The notes under the pieces: model-generated
What the model was told of the DNA's origin: nothing
What the model saw: only the letters and a program-made list of their open reading frames with translations
The model's database searches: none
Program-made: the position numbers and the translations under genes
Source of the DNA: Prorocentrum cordatum
Taxonomy: Eukaryota; Sar; Dinophyceae; Prorocentrales; Prorocentraceae
Assembly (NCBI GenBank): GCA_963575745.1
Contig: CAUYUJ010010469.1
Span: forward strand, 450,804 to 476,118
Direction of reading: 5' to 3'
DNA: 25,315 nt
Shown here: in pieces, positions 1-8,252 of the stretch
How positions within the stretch are numbered: the first letter of the stretch is position 1
How the letters are laid out: every line of letters begins with the position of its first letter

Positions 1-1653
1 TGGCCAGCGCCAGAGCAAGGCATCCAGATGCCAATCCTGCCTACGCTTCGAGCACAGGAGCCCCCAGCAGCGGGGCCACCCGCCGAAGCGGCTCCCGCCG
101 CCAAAGCGGGGCCACCCGCAAATGGACCTCCGAATCCAGGATTCCTGAGGGCAATGGAGGCCAACATCAGGCGGAGTGGCAGGAGCGGAGGCGGTACGCG
201 CAGGCCGACTGGATCATCCAGGACCTCACGTGTGGCAAGCCCGGTCAGCGCTAGGAGCCGGGCAAGCGCTGAGAGCGCGGAGGCAGCCCAGTTCCACACC
301 ACATTCATGATCGATACAAAAGGGCTGACCTATGCACGTGACGACACGGACACGCTGCCGCCAGGAGGTGAATGGATGTCCACACTCTCTGCGAATTATT
401 GGGTTCTTGAACAGGAACCAATTACCGTAGAGGAGCGCCGCCAATATGAGCAGATGTGGTGCACCGAGTTAACCATGAGCCAATGGGTGCTTGAACAACG
501 CCTGTTGAAAGGCACACTCGGTTCACAGATTACGTACCACACCGATGACCATGGTACGATGGCTCTGGCAGCGCGGAATGGGACATTCTTTCCCGACGAA
601 GACGGACTGCCGTGCATCTCGTTCATGCTAGACATTGGCTCCAACGTGAACATCATTGGAGCCAATACGGCGCGAACCTTCCAGGAGGCTATGGCCAGGT
701 ACAATCATAGACCTGCCATATGCACCCTGAGCAAGACCCTCTACATTAACGGTGTCGGTGAGGGTGCTGCGATATGTCGGAAAATGGGCAACTTCAAGAT
801 CGGGGTGCAATACGCCAATGAGGCAAGCCCCCGTATCGAGGAGTATGCCTCCAACATCGCAGAAGGCTCGGGTGCCAACCTCCCGGCCATCTGGGGCCTT
901 GGTGCCATGGAAGCACGTGACACGATCATCGTGCTGAAGCCAGGCTACCAGAAGGTTATCTTCCCCAGCGGTGATTACACTCTGAAGCTGGGGAGGGGCG
1001 CCAAGGTCCTGAGGGCGAAGAAAACTCCCTCAGGACATCTAGCCATTCCCTGCGGTTTGTATGACGGGGCTAAAAGCCAGACGGTCACGAACACCTTCAC
1101 AATCCGCAGCAGTCGAGATGGCTACACCGAGACGGAGAACGAAGAGGACCCCGTCAGTGCGGGGTCACCCGCCGGTGTAGGTGCGGGGCCACCCGCCGGA
1201 GTAAGTGCGGGGCCACCCGCCGAGACCACAGCGGGGCAACCCGCGACGGGACAGTCCATGACCGTCACGACTGATACGTACATTGTCGAGCCGTATCTCG
1301 ACAAGCAGCTCCTGGAAGACACGACCCGTTTGATCGTGGACAGGACGCTGAACAGCTGGTGGGAGGGCCAACAGTGTCCCGAAGGGACCTGGCCACATAT
1401 GAAGGATGCCCTGAAGTCCAAGATATTTTGGGCAGTCCAGGAGGCGGTGAATAAATGGACGCCTGAGAACCAAGCGGGGCCACCCGCGACACCGCCACCA
1501 CCACCAAGCTACACGGGCGGAGGTTCGTCGGACTCTGCGGGGCCAACCCGCGTGGAGATCGTGAGCGTAGCCGCACCAGCGACTCCTGCGGAGCCATCCG
1601 CTAACAGCATGCCCCCGAGTCAGACGGCAACGTGGTCACACGACCGCCGCTGA
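1..1653 (+). CDS. Gag-protease polyprotein of copia-like element (5' partial)
   Basis: The frame is open from base 1, so the true start is probably upstream; the first ATG is at 28 and gives 541 residues. The N-terminal 90 residues are low complexity, rich in Ala, Pro, Gly, Arg and Ser. A retropepsin-like domain follows: LDIGSNVNIIG (Asp at residue 202) is in the position of the active-site D-S/T-G, with Ile in place of Ser/Thr. Then come a flap-like segment (YINGVGEGAAICRKMG), the hydrophobic LPAIWGLGAMEARDTIIVL in place of the usual LLG motif, and PSGHLAIPC near residue 334. No CCHC knuckle is visible in the part present. AGPPA/AGQPA spacers are encoded by DNA hairpins. The Ile in the catalytic triad is odd, and activity is uncertain. 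The frame ends at TGA 1651-1653, but the same frame stays open into the next polyprotein. Confidence 0.8.
   Translation, partial: WPAPEQGIQMPILPTLRAQEPPAAGPPAEAAPAAKAGPPANGPPNPGFLRAMEANIRRSGRSGGGTRRPTGSSRTSRVASPVSARSRASAESAEAAQFHTTFMIDTKGLTYARDDTDTLPPGGEWMSTLSANYWVLEQEPITVEERRQYEQMWCTELTMSQWVLEQRLLKGTLGSQITYHTDDHGTMALAARNGTFFPDEDGLPCISFMLDIGSNVNIIGANTARTFQEAMARYNHRPAICTLSKTLYINGVGEGAAICRKMGNFKIGVQYANEASPRIEEYASNIAEGSGANLPAIWGLGAMEARDTIIVLKPGYQKVIFPSGDYTLKLGRGAKVLRAKKTPSGHLAIPCGLYDGAKSQTVTNTFTIRSSRDGYTETENEEDPVSAGSPAGVGAGPPAGVSAGPPAETTAGQPATGQSMTVTTDTYIVEPYLDKQLLEDTTRLIVDRTLNSWWEGQQCPEGTWPHMKDALKSKIFWAVQEAVNKWTPENQAGPPATPPPPPSYTGGGSSDSAGPTRVEIVSVAAPATPAEPSANSMPPSQTATWSHDRR
70..119. repeat. Hairpin cluster, 5-4-5 family, 18-nt period
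   Basis: Three perfect 14-nt hairpins at 70-83, 88-101 and 106-119. The outer two are GCGGG-GCCA-CCCGC and the middle one is GCGGC-TCCC-GCCGC. The fifth base pair switches from G:C to C:G with both sides changed, so pairing is kept. They encode the AGPPA/AAPAA low-complexity part of gag. Confidence 0.85.
1159..1244. repeat. Hairpin cluster, 5-4-5 family, 24-nt period
   Basis: Four perfect hairpins start at 1159, 1183, 1207 and 1231, exactly 24 nt apart. All have stem GCGGG/CCCGC with loops GTCA, GCCA, GCCA and GCAA. Only loop bases 2-3 vary between copies. They encode AGSPA, AGPPA, AGPPA and AGQPA. Confidence 0.88.
1474..1551. repeat. Two hairpins of the 5-4-5 family
   Basis: A perfect GCGGG-GCCA-CCCGC lies at 1474-1487. 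A variant with a 5-nt loop (GCCAA) lies at 1537-1551. The extra base puts the second copy in a different codon register (GPTRV instead of AGPPA). A decayed copy may follow near 1588. Confidence 0.75.
1651..1653 (+). other. Single in-frame TGA between gag-protease and integrase frames
   Basis: Reading every codon from 1654 to 1854 in the frame of the gag-protease ORF gives no stop. The intervening peptide (for example KCLVIEDIRTACAEL) looks like ordinary protein and runs straight into the ATG at 1855. One TGA therefore separates a 541-residue and a 1437-residue frame. It may be a readthrough stop, as in gammaretroviral gag-pol, or a nonsense mutation. The base after the stop is C (TGA-C), which favours readthrough in many eukaryotes. 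Confidence 0.75.
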
Positions 1654-1854
1654 CGGGGGCAGGCGGGCGCGCCGGCGGCGCTCGCTTGCGAAGAGAAGCC
1701 GAATACCGGCCTCCTCGCGACATACGTTGGCCGCGCTGAGGCCCGAGAAGAAAAATATCATTCAAAATGCCTCGTCATCGAAGATATTCGCACAGCTTGC
1801 GCTGAACTCCGAACCCGTGGATATATATGCGACCGGATTACCCATAATGAGGTA

Positions 1855-4800
1855 ATGACTTCAACTGGAACACAGTATTTGGGAAATTTGTTGGCAGGAG
1901 ACTACAATATGTTGTGGGTGGCCACACCCTCTGATTGGTACGTGCGTACTCCAGGAAAGAGGGCGGGACCACATTATCAACGTATACAAAATCTCCTGAT
2001 CAAAGCGCGTGCTCTGAGAATGCAGATAGTTATCCTGGGGCCACCCGGGTATTTCTGGAAACAGGGTCCGATCAAAGATGTTATCGAAGATTTGAAGCTA
2101 AGCATTATACGAATCAGACTCTGTCATTTCGGTATCAAGTTTGACCGATCCAGTAAATATCCCAGTGGTTCTTATATACAAGTTGCTACATCTTGTCCTC
2201 ATATACCGATAAACTTATGGAAATGTACTTGTGGATCACACAAAGAGCATGATTTGGATTGGTATGGCCAAGATCAGCAACGTGCCGAGTTTCGGTATAA
2301 AACTTTGGCTATTATTATTGCACGCTTCCTTGATCAACTCGATAAAGCCAACATGATCAGGAATGAGCGGAGTGCGGTACACCTCAGTGTGTGTACACGC
2401 GTTGACAAAAAGGTCAGACACTACGTTCAATGTCCACAAAAGGGCCCTCAATGGGACCATGTGGTTCGTAGGGTCACGACCGACCTGGACACGAACAAGA
2501 TCGTTCAAGATATAAGAATCCAGGATCAGCCAACTGGGTACAATTATGTAGCTCCATTACCTGATGGGGTTACAAACATCAGTACTCGGCTATACTGGGA
2601 GCCTCCGGCTCCAGTTCTTCATGGCAATGGTGAGTCGCGAAGGCCACGCCCAAAGCGTGTGACGATCGTCGACGACGATCGATCTCCTCCCCCTTCGATT
2701 GAGCGTTGCCAAACGCGACCCACCAACAACCTTCCTGAAATTCCGCCATTTCCTGACTTTACAGCGGATTCCTCCGCAGCGGATCTCTCCGCGGAAACTG
2801 CGTTGCCCACTGATGCCAGGATAAAACAGAAAGAAAAGCAGAAAGCTGACAAAGAAGCCGGCATCAAACCGAAGAAAGTCCCGAAGAAAGTGGAAGACGG
2901 TAACGACGACTGTGGAGAGGACCTCAAAGGGCTTGACTGCTCCACATATTTCAACGACGTTCCTCTTGACGACTCGGACTCGGACAGCGAATCAGAGGAC
3001 ATCTTCATGATGTTACCGGCGGGGCAACCCGCTGACTCACATGCTGATGTCTTCTCGATAGTCCAGTCATTATGCTACGGCAGAAACAATCAAGTGGACA
3101 TGCTTGAATTATGTGGGGGCAAGGGTGGTATATCCATATTAGCCTTCAAGAGGGGACTCTCGTCAGGCGGGAACCTTGACAAGATATCTATGGTTGACCT
3201 TGGAAACTCGGAAGTACAAAGAGCAGTCCTCCACTACCTCAAGACTTGCTTTGTCAAGATCACGATTCTGCAGCCAAGCTGCAGAACTACTGGACTTCCC
3301 TCCTATTTCAACGCACAGGTCAATCATGATACGTGGCTTAAACACCACAAAGAGGACCTGCCTCACATCACGTTCTGTGGAACAGTCGCTCTATTACAAG
3401 ACGACCTAAGACGTTTCTTTCTCAGGGAACAACCAATGGGCACGTGGGTGGATGAGATCCAGCCATGGAAGGAACTGGCACAACGCAAGGTCACTTGCCA
3501 AACGATTATTGATCAGTGCACGACTGGTCTCAAAGATTCATTTGGACAATACATCCGCAAGCCAACACAGATGATGGCAAACAAAGAAGAGTTGTTGGCA
3601 CCTTTCAGAGGCAAGCGTTGTCCAGGTAATCATGTGCACGCCAATGCTTGTAATAAAGAACTAGCAAGGGCGGCACAGTATACCTACAGAATGCAGTCAC
3701 TGATCGTTGATGCGGTGCAAATCGCCAAAGACCTGTTTGCTTACGGTCGCGATCCATTCGCGAATCGTGAACGCAGCTATGCGTTCGTAACAAACAGTGC
3801 TGGCTACGACTTGGACGACCCAACAATCCGGAGACACCCAAACGGAGAAATCTGGCGACCACCACCTGGCGGTCTTGGGTGCCCTGGCTGTGTGGACAAC
3901 AACTACAAGCAATCACCAAAGCACAGCAGGGATCCGAAGATGTGTCGGTGGTATGATGTTGAACCGTATTACTGGGACTGTCCAAGCTGTAAGAAGGAAT
4001 ATCAGAAGAGCAATCCTCACCACACCAAGATATCTGGCCAATGCAGATTCGCCGAAAAATGGAAGCTGCCAGATAACTTTGGCCAGCCGCGCCCGGCGGG
4101 GCAAGCCGCTCCTGCGGCGCCAGCCGCGGAAGCGGCTCCAGCCGCAGAAGCGGCGCCAGCCGCAAAAGCGGCGCCGGCCGCGAGAGCGCGCATACGCGCG
4201 CCTAGGCCGCCACGGCCTGGTGAGGGCGATCCAACCGCTGGCGCCAGCAGCCATGACATCACCAGAGCCGACGGGGCTAATGGTGGCAACAGTGGCGCTG
4301 GCAGCTCTGACGATCACCGTAGACTGCCACAAGTTGCAGCAAGGCGCGGACGCATGGAGGGAGGAGATCCTCCACCACCGCCGCAGCCTCAAGCAGAGCC
4401 GAGGCCAAGGCCAAGGCTCCCTGATTGGACTCGCTTCGACGTTCAGCTCAGCCTCCAAAACCTGCGCAGCTTCGACCCAGCTGTAGTGCAGCGAGAACTC
4501 CGCAAACTCCACCTGAGATGGTTTCATGCCAAGGAGCCAAAAATGCGGATGATTCTAACCAAGGTTGGTCTGGGTGAAACCCGTTTGAGTCTGATCAAAG
4601 GCATTTGTGACTCGTGTAGAGAATGTCGAGCCTGGGACAAACCAGGCAACACGGTGATGCCTTCTGTGTCACTGCCAGGACGTTTCAACGAGGAAGTCGA
4701 ATGTGATCTTTTCTTTTACAAACAGGAACATATTGTTTTTCACATCATCGACCGTTGTATTCGCTGGGCAGCTGGCACAGAGATTCCTGATAAAGCCATG

Positions 4801-6168
4801 CATACTGTTCTCGATGCCTATCATACGACTTGGATGCAACATGGCCCTGCTAAAATCTTATACTCCGATGGGGAAGGAGCGCTGAATAATGATACAGCAA
4901 AGGCCATCCTTAAGGCTAAGGGAACAGAGCTTCGTATTCGAGCGCGTGGCCAACACGCTACAACTATCGAAGCTAGGAACGGCATCCTGCGACACCTCTT
5001 ACACGTGATGGGAGAAGAATTGAATAGATTAAATATTCCTCTCAATTTCACTCGTCTCTTACATGAAGCCTTGTTTGCCAGCAACGCATTTACCTTCTAC
5101 AATGAAGTGTCTCCGTACAATGCGCTGTATGGCAGACAACCAGCTATGCTTCCCGATTTCCCTGTCTTGGATCATGATCAGTCCGCTGAATCATCAGATC
5201 ACTCAAGGGAGGAAACAATCAGGAGGGTTAGTCTGGAGGCAATCACGCAGGCCACTGCGGTTGCCAAGACGAACAGGGCTCTCCGTACGAAGACTACTGC
5301 TACGGGTGAATTTCACTACAAAGAGGGAGATCTCGTGGACTATCATCGCCCGACCACCACGAAAGACGACTGGGGTGGATGGAGTGGTCCATACCCGGTC
5401 ATCCGCAACGAACCTGACCGAGGCCAGGTCATCGTGAAGGTCGGCAGTCGCGAAGTGCGAGTACAGTATCCTGACACACGACACACACTGTACATCGAAG
5501 CACTTATGGTCCGCGAGATAGGATCGGACAATACGGCCCTTCGGACAGTATTGGCCTTTATTGCCGGTCTGCCAGCGGGGAAACCCGCCATGACTTTCGG
5601 ATATCTACCAGCGAAACAGGGTCGGCTGCAGATGACTGCTGCGAGCCGACTTTCGCCTAAGGTGCACTTGGCTCTTCAGTACCTCATACGCAACTACTTT
5701 CGTATTGAAAACGTTGTTGCTGTACGACTTGCCAAGAGCCTGACGAAGTTGCCTGCTGCACCCTATGCAGACAGCTGTACACTAGTGCACTATGATAATG
5801 ATGTGACCCCTGGTTTTCATTACTATGAAGCTGATGGCACTGCCTTGAACATCTATGACATCACAGGATCTACACACTCACGCATCATCCAGTGTCTTAA
5901 ATCCAGGAAGCCGTCTGCTGGATTTGACCAAGACCTCACTAAGTTTGAGGAACTCGCTGATGGTCCACCACCAAGCGAATCACCTCCAGCAGCTGCTCCT
6001 GAGGAGCCTCCTACGGATAACGATGGTCGGCTCCCGACCATCATAGAGGAAACAGAAGAAGATCTGGATGCTTTTGTCTTGAAGTCGTGGTATGCTGAAC
6101 TGATGGATGACAGAACACTCCTTGAAGCTGACACAGAGAAGTCATGCATACAGTTCCCACATACATGA
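1855..6168 (+). CDS. Methyltransferase-like / zinc-finger / integrase polyprotein of copia-like element
   Basis: From ATG 1855 the frame gives 1437 residues; it is open back to 1654, so the ATG may not be the real start. Residues 1-260 are unrecognised; 260-370 are acidic, basic and low complexity. Residues 417-530 resemble a class I methyltransferase: LELCGGKGG (SAM-loop-like), PSC at 474-476 in the place of a PPC motif, and REQP at 524-527 in the place of ENP/ENV. Cysteine pairs at 676/679 and 709/712 suggest a zinc finger. The integrase follows: His 886 and 891 with Cys 918 and 921 (HHCC), then D951, D1005, E1039 (33 residues between the last two), and a GPY-like segment near residue 1178. 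Integrase joins element cDNA to the chromosome. The role of the methyltransferase-like part is unknown and its motifs are eroded. The frame overlaps the reverse-transcriptase frame by 25 bases. Confidence 0.88.
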   Translation: MTSTGTQYLGNLLAGDYNMLWVATPSDWYVRTPGKRAGPHYQRIQNLLIKARALRMQIVILGPPGYFWKQGPIKDVIEDLKLSIIRIRLCHFGIKFDRSSKYPSGSYIQVATSCPHIPINLWKCTCGSHKEHDLDWYGQDQQRAEFRYKTLAIIIARFLDQLDKANMIRNERSAVHLSVCTRVDKKVRHYVQCPQKGPQWDHVVRRVTTDLDTNKIVQDIRIQDQPTGYNYVAPLPDGVTNISTRLYWEPPAPVLHGNGESRRPRPKRVTIVDDDRSPPPSIERCQTRPTNNLPEIPPFPDFTADSSAADLSAETALPTDARIKQKEKQKADKEAGIKPKKVPKKVEDGNDDCGEDLKGLDCSTYFNDVPLDDSDSDSESEDIFMMLPAGQPADSHADVFSIVQSLCYGRNNQVDMLELCGGKGGISILAFKRGLSSGGNLDKISMVDLGNSEVQRAVLHYLKTCFVKITILQPSCRTTGLPSYFNAQVNHDTWLKHHKEDLPHITFCGTVALLQDDLRRFFLREQPMGTWVDEIQPWKELAQRKVTCQTIIDQCTTGLKDSFGQYIRKPTQMMANKEELLAPFRGKRCPGNHVHANACNKELARAAQYTYRMQSLIVDAVQIAKDLFAYGRDPFANRERSYAFVTNSAGYDLDDPTIRRHPNGEIWRPPPGGLGCPGCVDNNYKQSPKHSRDPKMCRWYDVEPYYWDCPSCKKEYQKSNPHHTKISGQCRFAEKWKLPDNFGQPRPAGQAAPAAPAAEAAPAAEAAPAAKAAPAARARIRAPRPPRPGEGDPTAGASSHDITRADGANGGNSGAGSSDDHRRLPQVAARRGRMEGGDPPPPPQPQAEPRPRPRLPDWTRFDVQLSLQNLRSFDPAVVQRELRKLHLRWFHAKEPKMRMILTKVGLGETRLSLIKGICDSCRECRAWDKPGNTVMPSVSLPGRFNEEVECDLFFYKQEHIVFHIIDRCIRWAAGTEIPDKAMHTVLDAYHTTWMQHGPAKILYSDGEGALNNDTAKAILKAKGTELRIRARGQHATTIEARNGILRHLLHVMGEELNRLNIPLNFTRLLHEALFASNAFTFYNEVSPYNALYGRQPAMLPDFPVLDHDQSAESSDHSREETIRRVSLEAITQATAVAKTNRALRTKTTATGEFHYKEGDLVDYHRPTTTKDDWGGWSGPYPVIRNEPDRGQVIVKVGSREVRVQYPDTRHTLYIEALMVREIGSDNTALRTVLAFIAGLPAGKPAMTFGYLPAKQGRLQMTAASRLSPKVHLALQYLIRNYFRIENVVAVRLAKSLTKLPAAPYADSCTLVHYDNDVTPGFHYYEADGTALNIYDITGSTHSRIIQCLKSRKPSAGFDQDLTKFEELADGPPPSESPPAAAPEEPPTDNDGRLPTIIEETEEDLDAFVLKSWYAELMDDRTLLEADTEKSCIQFPHT
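2703..2792. repeat. Three 5-4-5 hairpins with alternative stems
   Basis: Perfect hairpins at 2703-2716 (GCGTT-GCCA-AACGC), 2764-2777 (GCGGA-TTCC-TCCGC) and 2779-2792 (GCGGA-TCTC-TCCGC). Size and the leading GCG are as in the rest of the family, but the stems differ, with both sides changed together. Upstream, 2663-2681 is a longer perfect palindrome (9-bp arms, one central base). Confidence 0.7.
3019..3032. repeat. Single 5-4-5 hairpin
   Basis: GCGGG-GCAA-CCCGC, a perfect stem with a GNRA-type loop. It encodes AGQPA in the linker just before the methyltransferase-like domain. Confidence 0.8.
4096..4181. repeat. Hairpin cluster with GCGGC/GCCGC stems, 18-nt period
   Basis: Four perfect hairpins start at 4114, 4132, 4150 and 4168, exactly 18 nt apart, with stem GCGGC/GCCGC and loops GCCA, TCCA, GCCA and GCCG. 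They are preceded at 4096-4109 by an intermediate, GCGGG-GCAA-GCCGC, which has one stem mismatch. This intermediate looks like a half-converted step between the two stem types. The cluster encodes an Ala-Pro linker between the zinc finger and the integrase. Confidence 0.85.
5575..5588. repeat. Single 5-4-5 hairpin
   Basis: GCGGG-GAAA-CCCGC, a perfect stem with a GNRA-type loop. It encodes AGKPA downstream of the integrase C-terminal domain. Confidence 0.8.
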
Positions 6169-8252
6169 CAGACACACAGTGTGTGTTAGTCTCTACGACC
6201 TGTGAAGATGTGCAAGGCCACTTGCCGGAGCGGGGTCACCCGCCAGGATACGACATGGACACTTCTTACTACGTTCCTTTATGCTCCACGGATCCGGATA
6301 GCAAATATGATCTGGACTCCGATGAGCACGGGAAGTACATCGAGCTCTGCTTCACTGCAGACATGTCCAAAGTCGTCCTGTCCGAGCAGCAACACCGATT
6401 GTTGGATGACAGCAGCGTCACAACTATGCGAGTATACGTTAGCGCTGCCTCCAAACGTGCCGTGGTCGTCAAGGAAGACGATCTACTCACGAAGGCCGAC
6501 ATCCAAGCAAATCCGGTCAAAGTTTCCAAAGCCCTCTACACAGAATTGAAGACTTGGCTTGACAACAAATGCTTCCAGATGACTGACTTAAGCAAGGCGT
6601 CTAACATCATGACGTCACGCTACGTATACAAATGGAAGTTTGTCAAGAACGAAAAGGGCGAAATGGAAAGGACGATCAGGTTACGCTTGGTACTCCGTGG
6701 CTTCATGGACCTTGAAGCCTTTGATGTCGAAACCTTCTCTGGCACGGCAAGGAGGTCAAGCCAGAGACTGCTCGCAAGTTCTGCTGCATGCAACAAAGCT
6801 TGGATCATCGCTTCCCTGGACATCAACATGGCTTTCTTGAAGGGACTGACCTATGGCGAGCTCGCCGCGGCAACGGGCGAGAAAGAGCGTGTGGTGTGTT
6901 TCACACTACCACCTGGGTCAGCAGCTGTCCTTCGCACACTGCCAGGCTTTGAGTCATATGACGAATCAAAGCATTGTCTCCGGTGTCTGAAACCGGGGAC
7001 AGGCACGAAGGATGCTCCCAGGGCATTCTCGCTGAAGCTCAGGTCCATCACTAGGAGCTTTGGGCTACAGCCTACTTCATACGACGAAGAGTTCGAGATG
7101 AGCCCAAACCTCTTGACAGCCAAGCACGTTGATGACATCAATATGACTGGGAAGGAAGAGGCTATTGACAAGTATGTCAAGTGTGTTGAAGATACGTTTG
7201 GGAAGTGCAAACTGAACAAGCACACATACACAAACTGTGCCGTTCGGTATAACAAGACCGATGATGGGAGCGTCACTCTTGATCAGGACGAATACATCAA
7301 ACAGCTTCGTCCTATCACACATCCAGAACTCACAGGAGCTGATCCTGAGAGCAAAGCGACAAAGACGATTTCTGATATGTTCGTCAGTCTTCGTGGCGCT
7401 CTAGCCTATGCGTTGATCACGCAGGTATGGCTGATGGTCTATGTTGTCTCACTACAACGTATCCAGGAACCGACAAACATCCAGGTACGACGACTAAACG
7501 CGGTTACCAGAAAGCTACAGGCAGGTCCGAAGAAGATCGTGTATCAAGCTATGACCCCAACAGGAGAAGTCGACCTGCATAGCGATTCTGGCTATCGTCG
7601 TCTCAACGGAGATGAAGACGACGAAGTCAAAGGCTATGGTATCCGCGGGGCTAACCTGCTGAGGCGTGGCCACACGCAAGCGGGGAAACCCGTCGTGCAC
7701 CTGGTGGGCGCATACTGCAAGTCTCATCGACTGCAGGTGCGTTCGAGCTACTCTGCGGAAACACTGGCAGCAGCCCACAACTTGGAAGACTGCTACCCGA
7801 CCATTGTAACGCTCCACGAGCTACACTCGGGACCATTGACCCCCACACAGTTAAAGAACATATTGGAAATGGGTGGTCTATGTATCAAAGTCACTCTGAC
7901 TATTGATGCCGAGTCTGTCTTCAAGTCTTTGTCTAGCAAAGATCTGAAGAAGCCCACAGAATGTACTCTGCTTGGGCACATCAGCTGGATCCGCCAGATG
8001 ATGGAACGCGGAATCGTGGAAAGCGTCCAATGGTGTGACACGCGGGATATGACTGCCGATGGTCATACCAAAGGTAGTATTGACCGCGCGTTGCTCCTAC
8101 AAGTAATGGCCGGCCAGCAATCCTTCAAGCACGAGCTGAAGAAACATACGCCGTATAGGGCGGGCAGGTCGTCTCAGAACGGCCCTGCCTCCCGAGCCAG
8201 CGGGGAACCCCGCGGGCAGGTGCGCTTTAGTAGCGAGGAAACTCGCCGGTAG
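6144..8252 (+). CDS. Reverse transcriptase-RNase H of copia-like element
   Basis: 702 residues from ATG 6144; this frame is open only back to 6132, where a TGA precedes it. The copia-type polymerase domain starts near residue 165 (KWKFVKNEKGE). It has D226 in SLDINMAFLKG and the catalytic box HVDD at 328-331, with His instead of the usual Tyr. RNase H follows with all four acidic positions: D481 (LHSDSG), E539 (SYSAETL), D588 (TIDAES) and D639 (DMTADGHTKG). Together these copy element RNA into double-stranded DNA in virus-like particles. The C-terminal 45 residues are basic and partly encoded by hairpin repeats. Expression needs a -1 frameshift, reinitiation or a separate trans-spliced mRNA, because the preceding frame ends at 6168. 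No classical slippery heptamer lies in the 6132-6165 overlap. Confidence 0.93.
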   Translation: MHTVPTYMTDTQCVLVSTTCEDVQGHLPERGHPPGYDMDTSYYVPLCSTDPDSKYDLDSDEHGKYIELCFTADMSKVVLSEQQHRLLDDSSVTTMRVYVSAASKRAVVVKEDDLLTKADIQANPVKVSKALYTELKTWLDNKCFQMTDLSKASNIMTSRYVYKWKFVKNEKGEMERTIRLRLVLRGFMDLEAFDVETFSGTARRSSQRLLASSAACNKAWIIASLDINMAFLKGLTYGELAAATGEKERVVCFTLPPGSAAVLRTLPGFESYDESKHCLRCLKPGTGTKDAPRAFSLKLRSITRSFGLQPTSYDEEFEMSPNLLTAKHVDDINMTGKEEAIDKYVKCVEDTFGKCKLNKHTYTNCAVRYNKTDDGSVTLDQDEYIKQLRPITHPELTGADPESKATKTISDMFVSLRGALAYALITQVWLMVYVVSLQRIQEPTNIQVRRLNAVTRKLQAGPKKIVYQAMTPTGEVDLHSDSGYRRLNGDEDDEVKGYGIRGANLLRRGHTQAGKPVVHLVGAYCKSHRLQVRSSYSAETLAAAHNLEDCYPTIVTLHELHSGPLTPTQLKNILEMGGLCIKVTLTIDAESVFKSLSSKDLKKPTECTLLGHISWIRQMMERGIVESVQWCDTRDMTADGHTKGSIDRALLLQVMAGQQSFKHELKKHTPYRAGRSSQNGPASRASGEPRGQVRFSSEETRR
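6230..6243. repeat. Single 5-4-5 hairpin in a different reading frame
   Basis: GCGGG-GTCA-CCCGC, perfect. In the reverse-transcriptase frame it is read as ERGHPP rather than AGSPA, so the DNA word is kept while the peptide is not. Confidence 0.8.
7680..7693. repeat. Single 5-4-5 hairpin, one end base changed
   Basis: GCGGG-GAAA-CCCGT has four Watson-Crick pairs plus a terminal G/T wobble. It lies in the RNase H domain between residues 481 and 539, encoding AGKPV. Confidence 0.65.

Larger units (their letters stand above)
1..8252 (+). mobile_element. Ty1/copia-type LTR retrotransposon, internal region (5' end outside window)
   Basis: Three consecutive plus-strand reading frames give the copia order: gag-protease, integrase, reverse transcriptase, RNase H. 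Integrase upstream of reverse transcriptase is diagnostic for copia against gypsy. The window opens inside the first frame, so the 5' LTR, primer-binding site and gag start are missing. No 3' LTR can be delimited because there is no 5' copy to compare with. The protease tail (GDYTLKLGRG, PSGHLAIPC) and the HVDD polymerase box resemble what I know of dinoflagellate copia elements. The coding frames are long and nearly intact, so the copy is either young or selected, apart from one in-frame TGA and one frame change. Order and catalytic motifs are seen; lineage is inferred. Confidence 0.9.
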
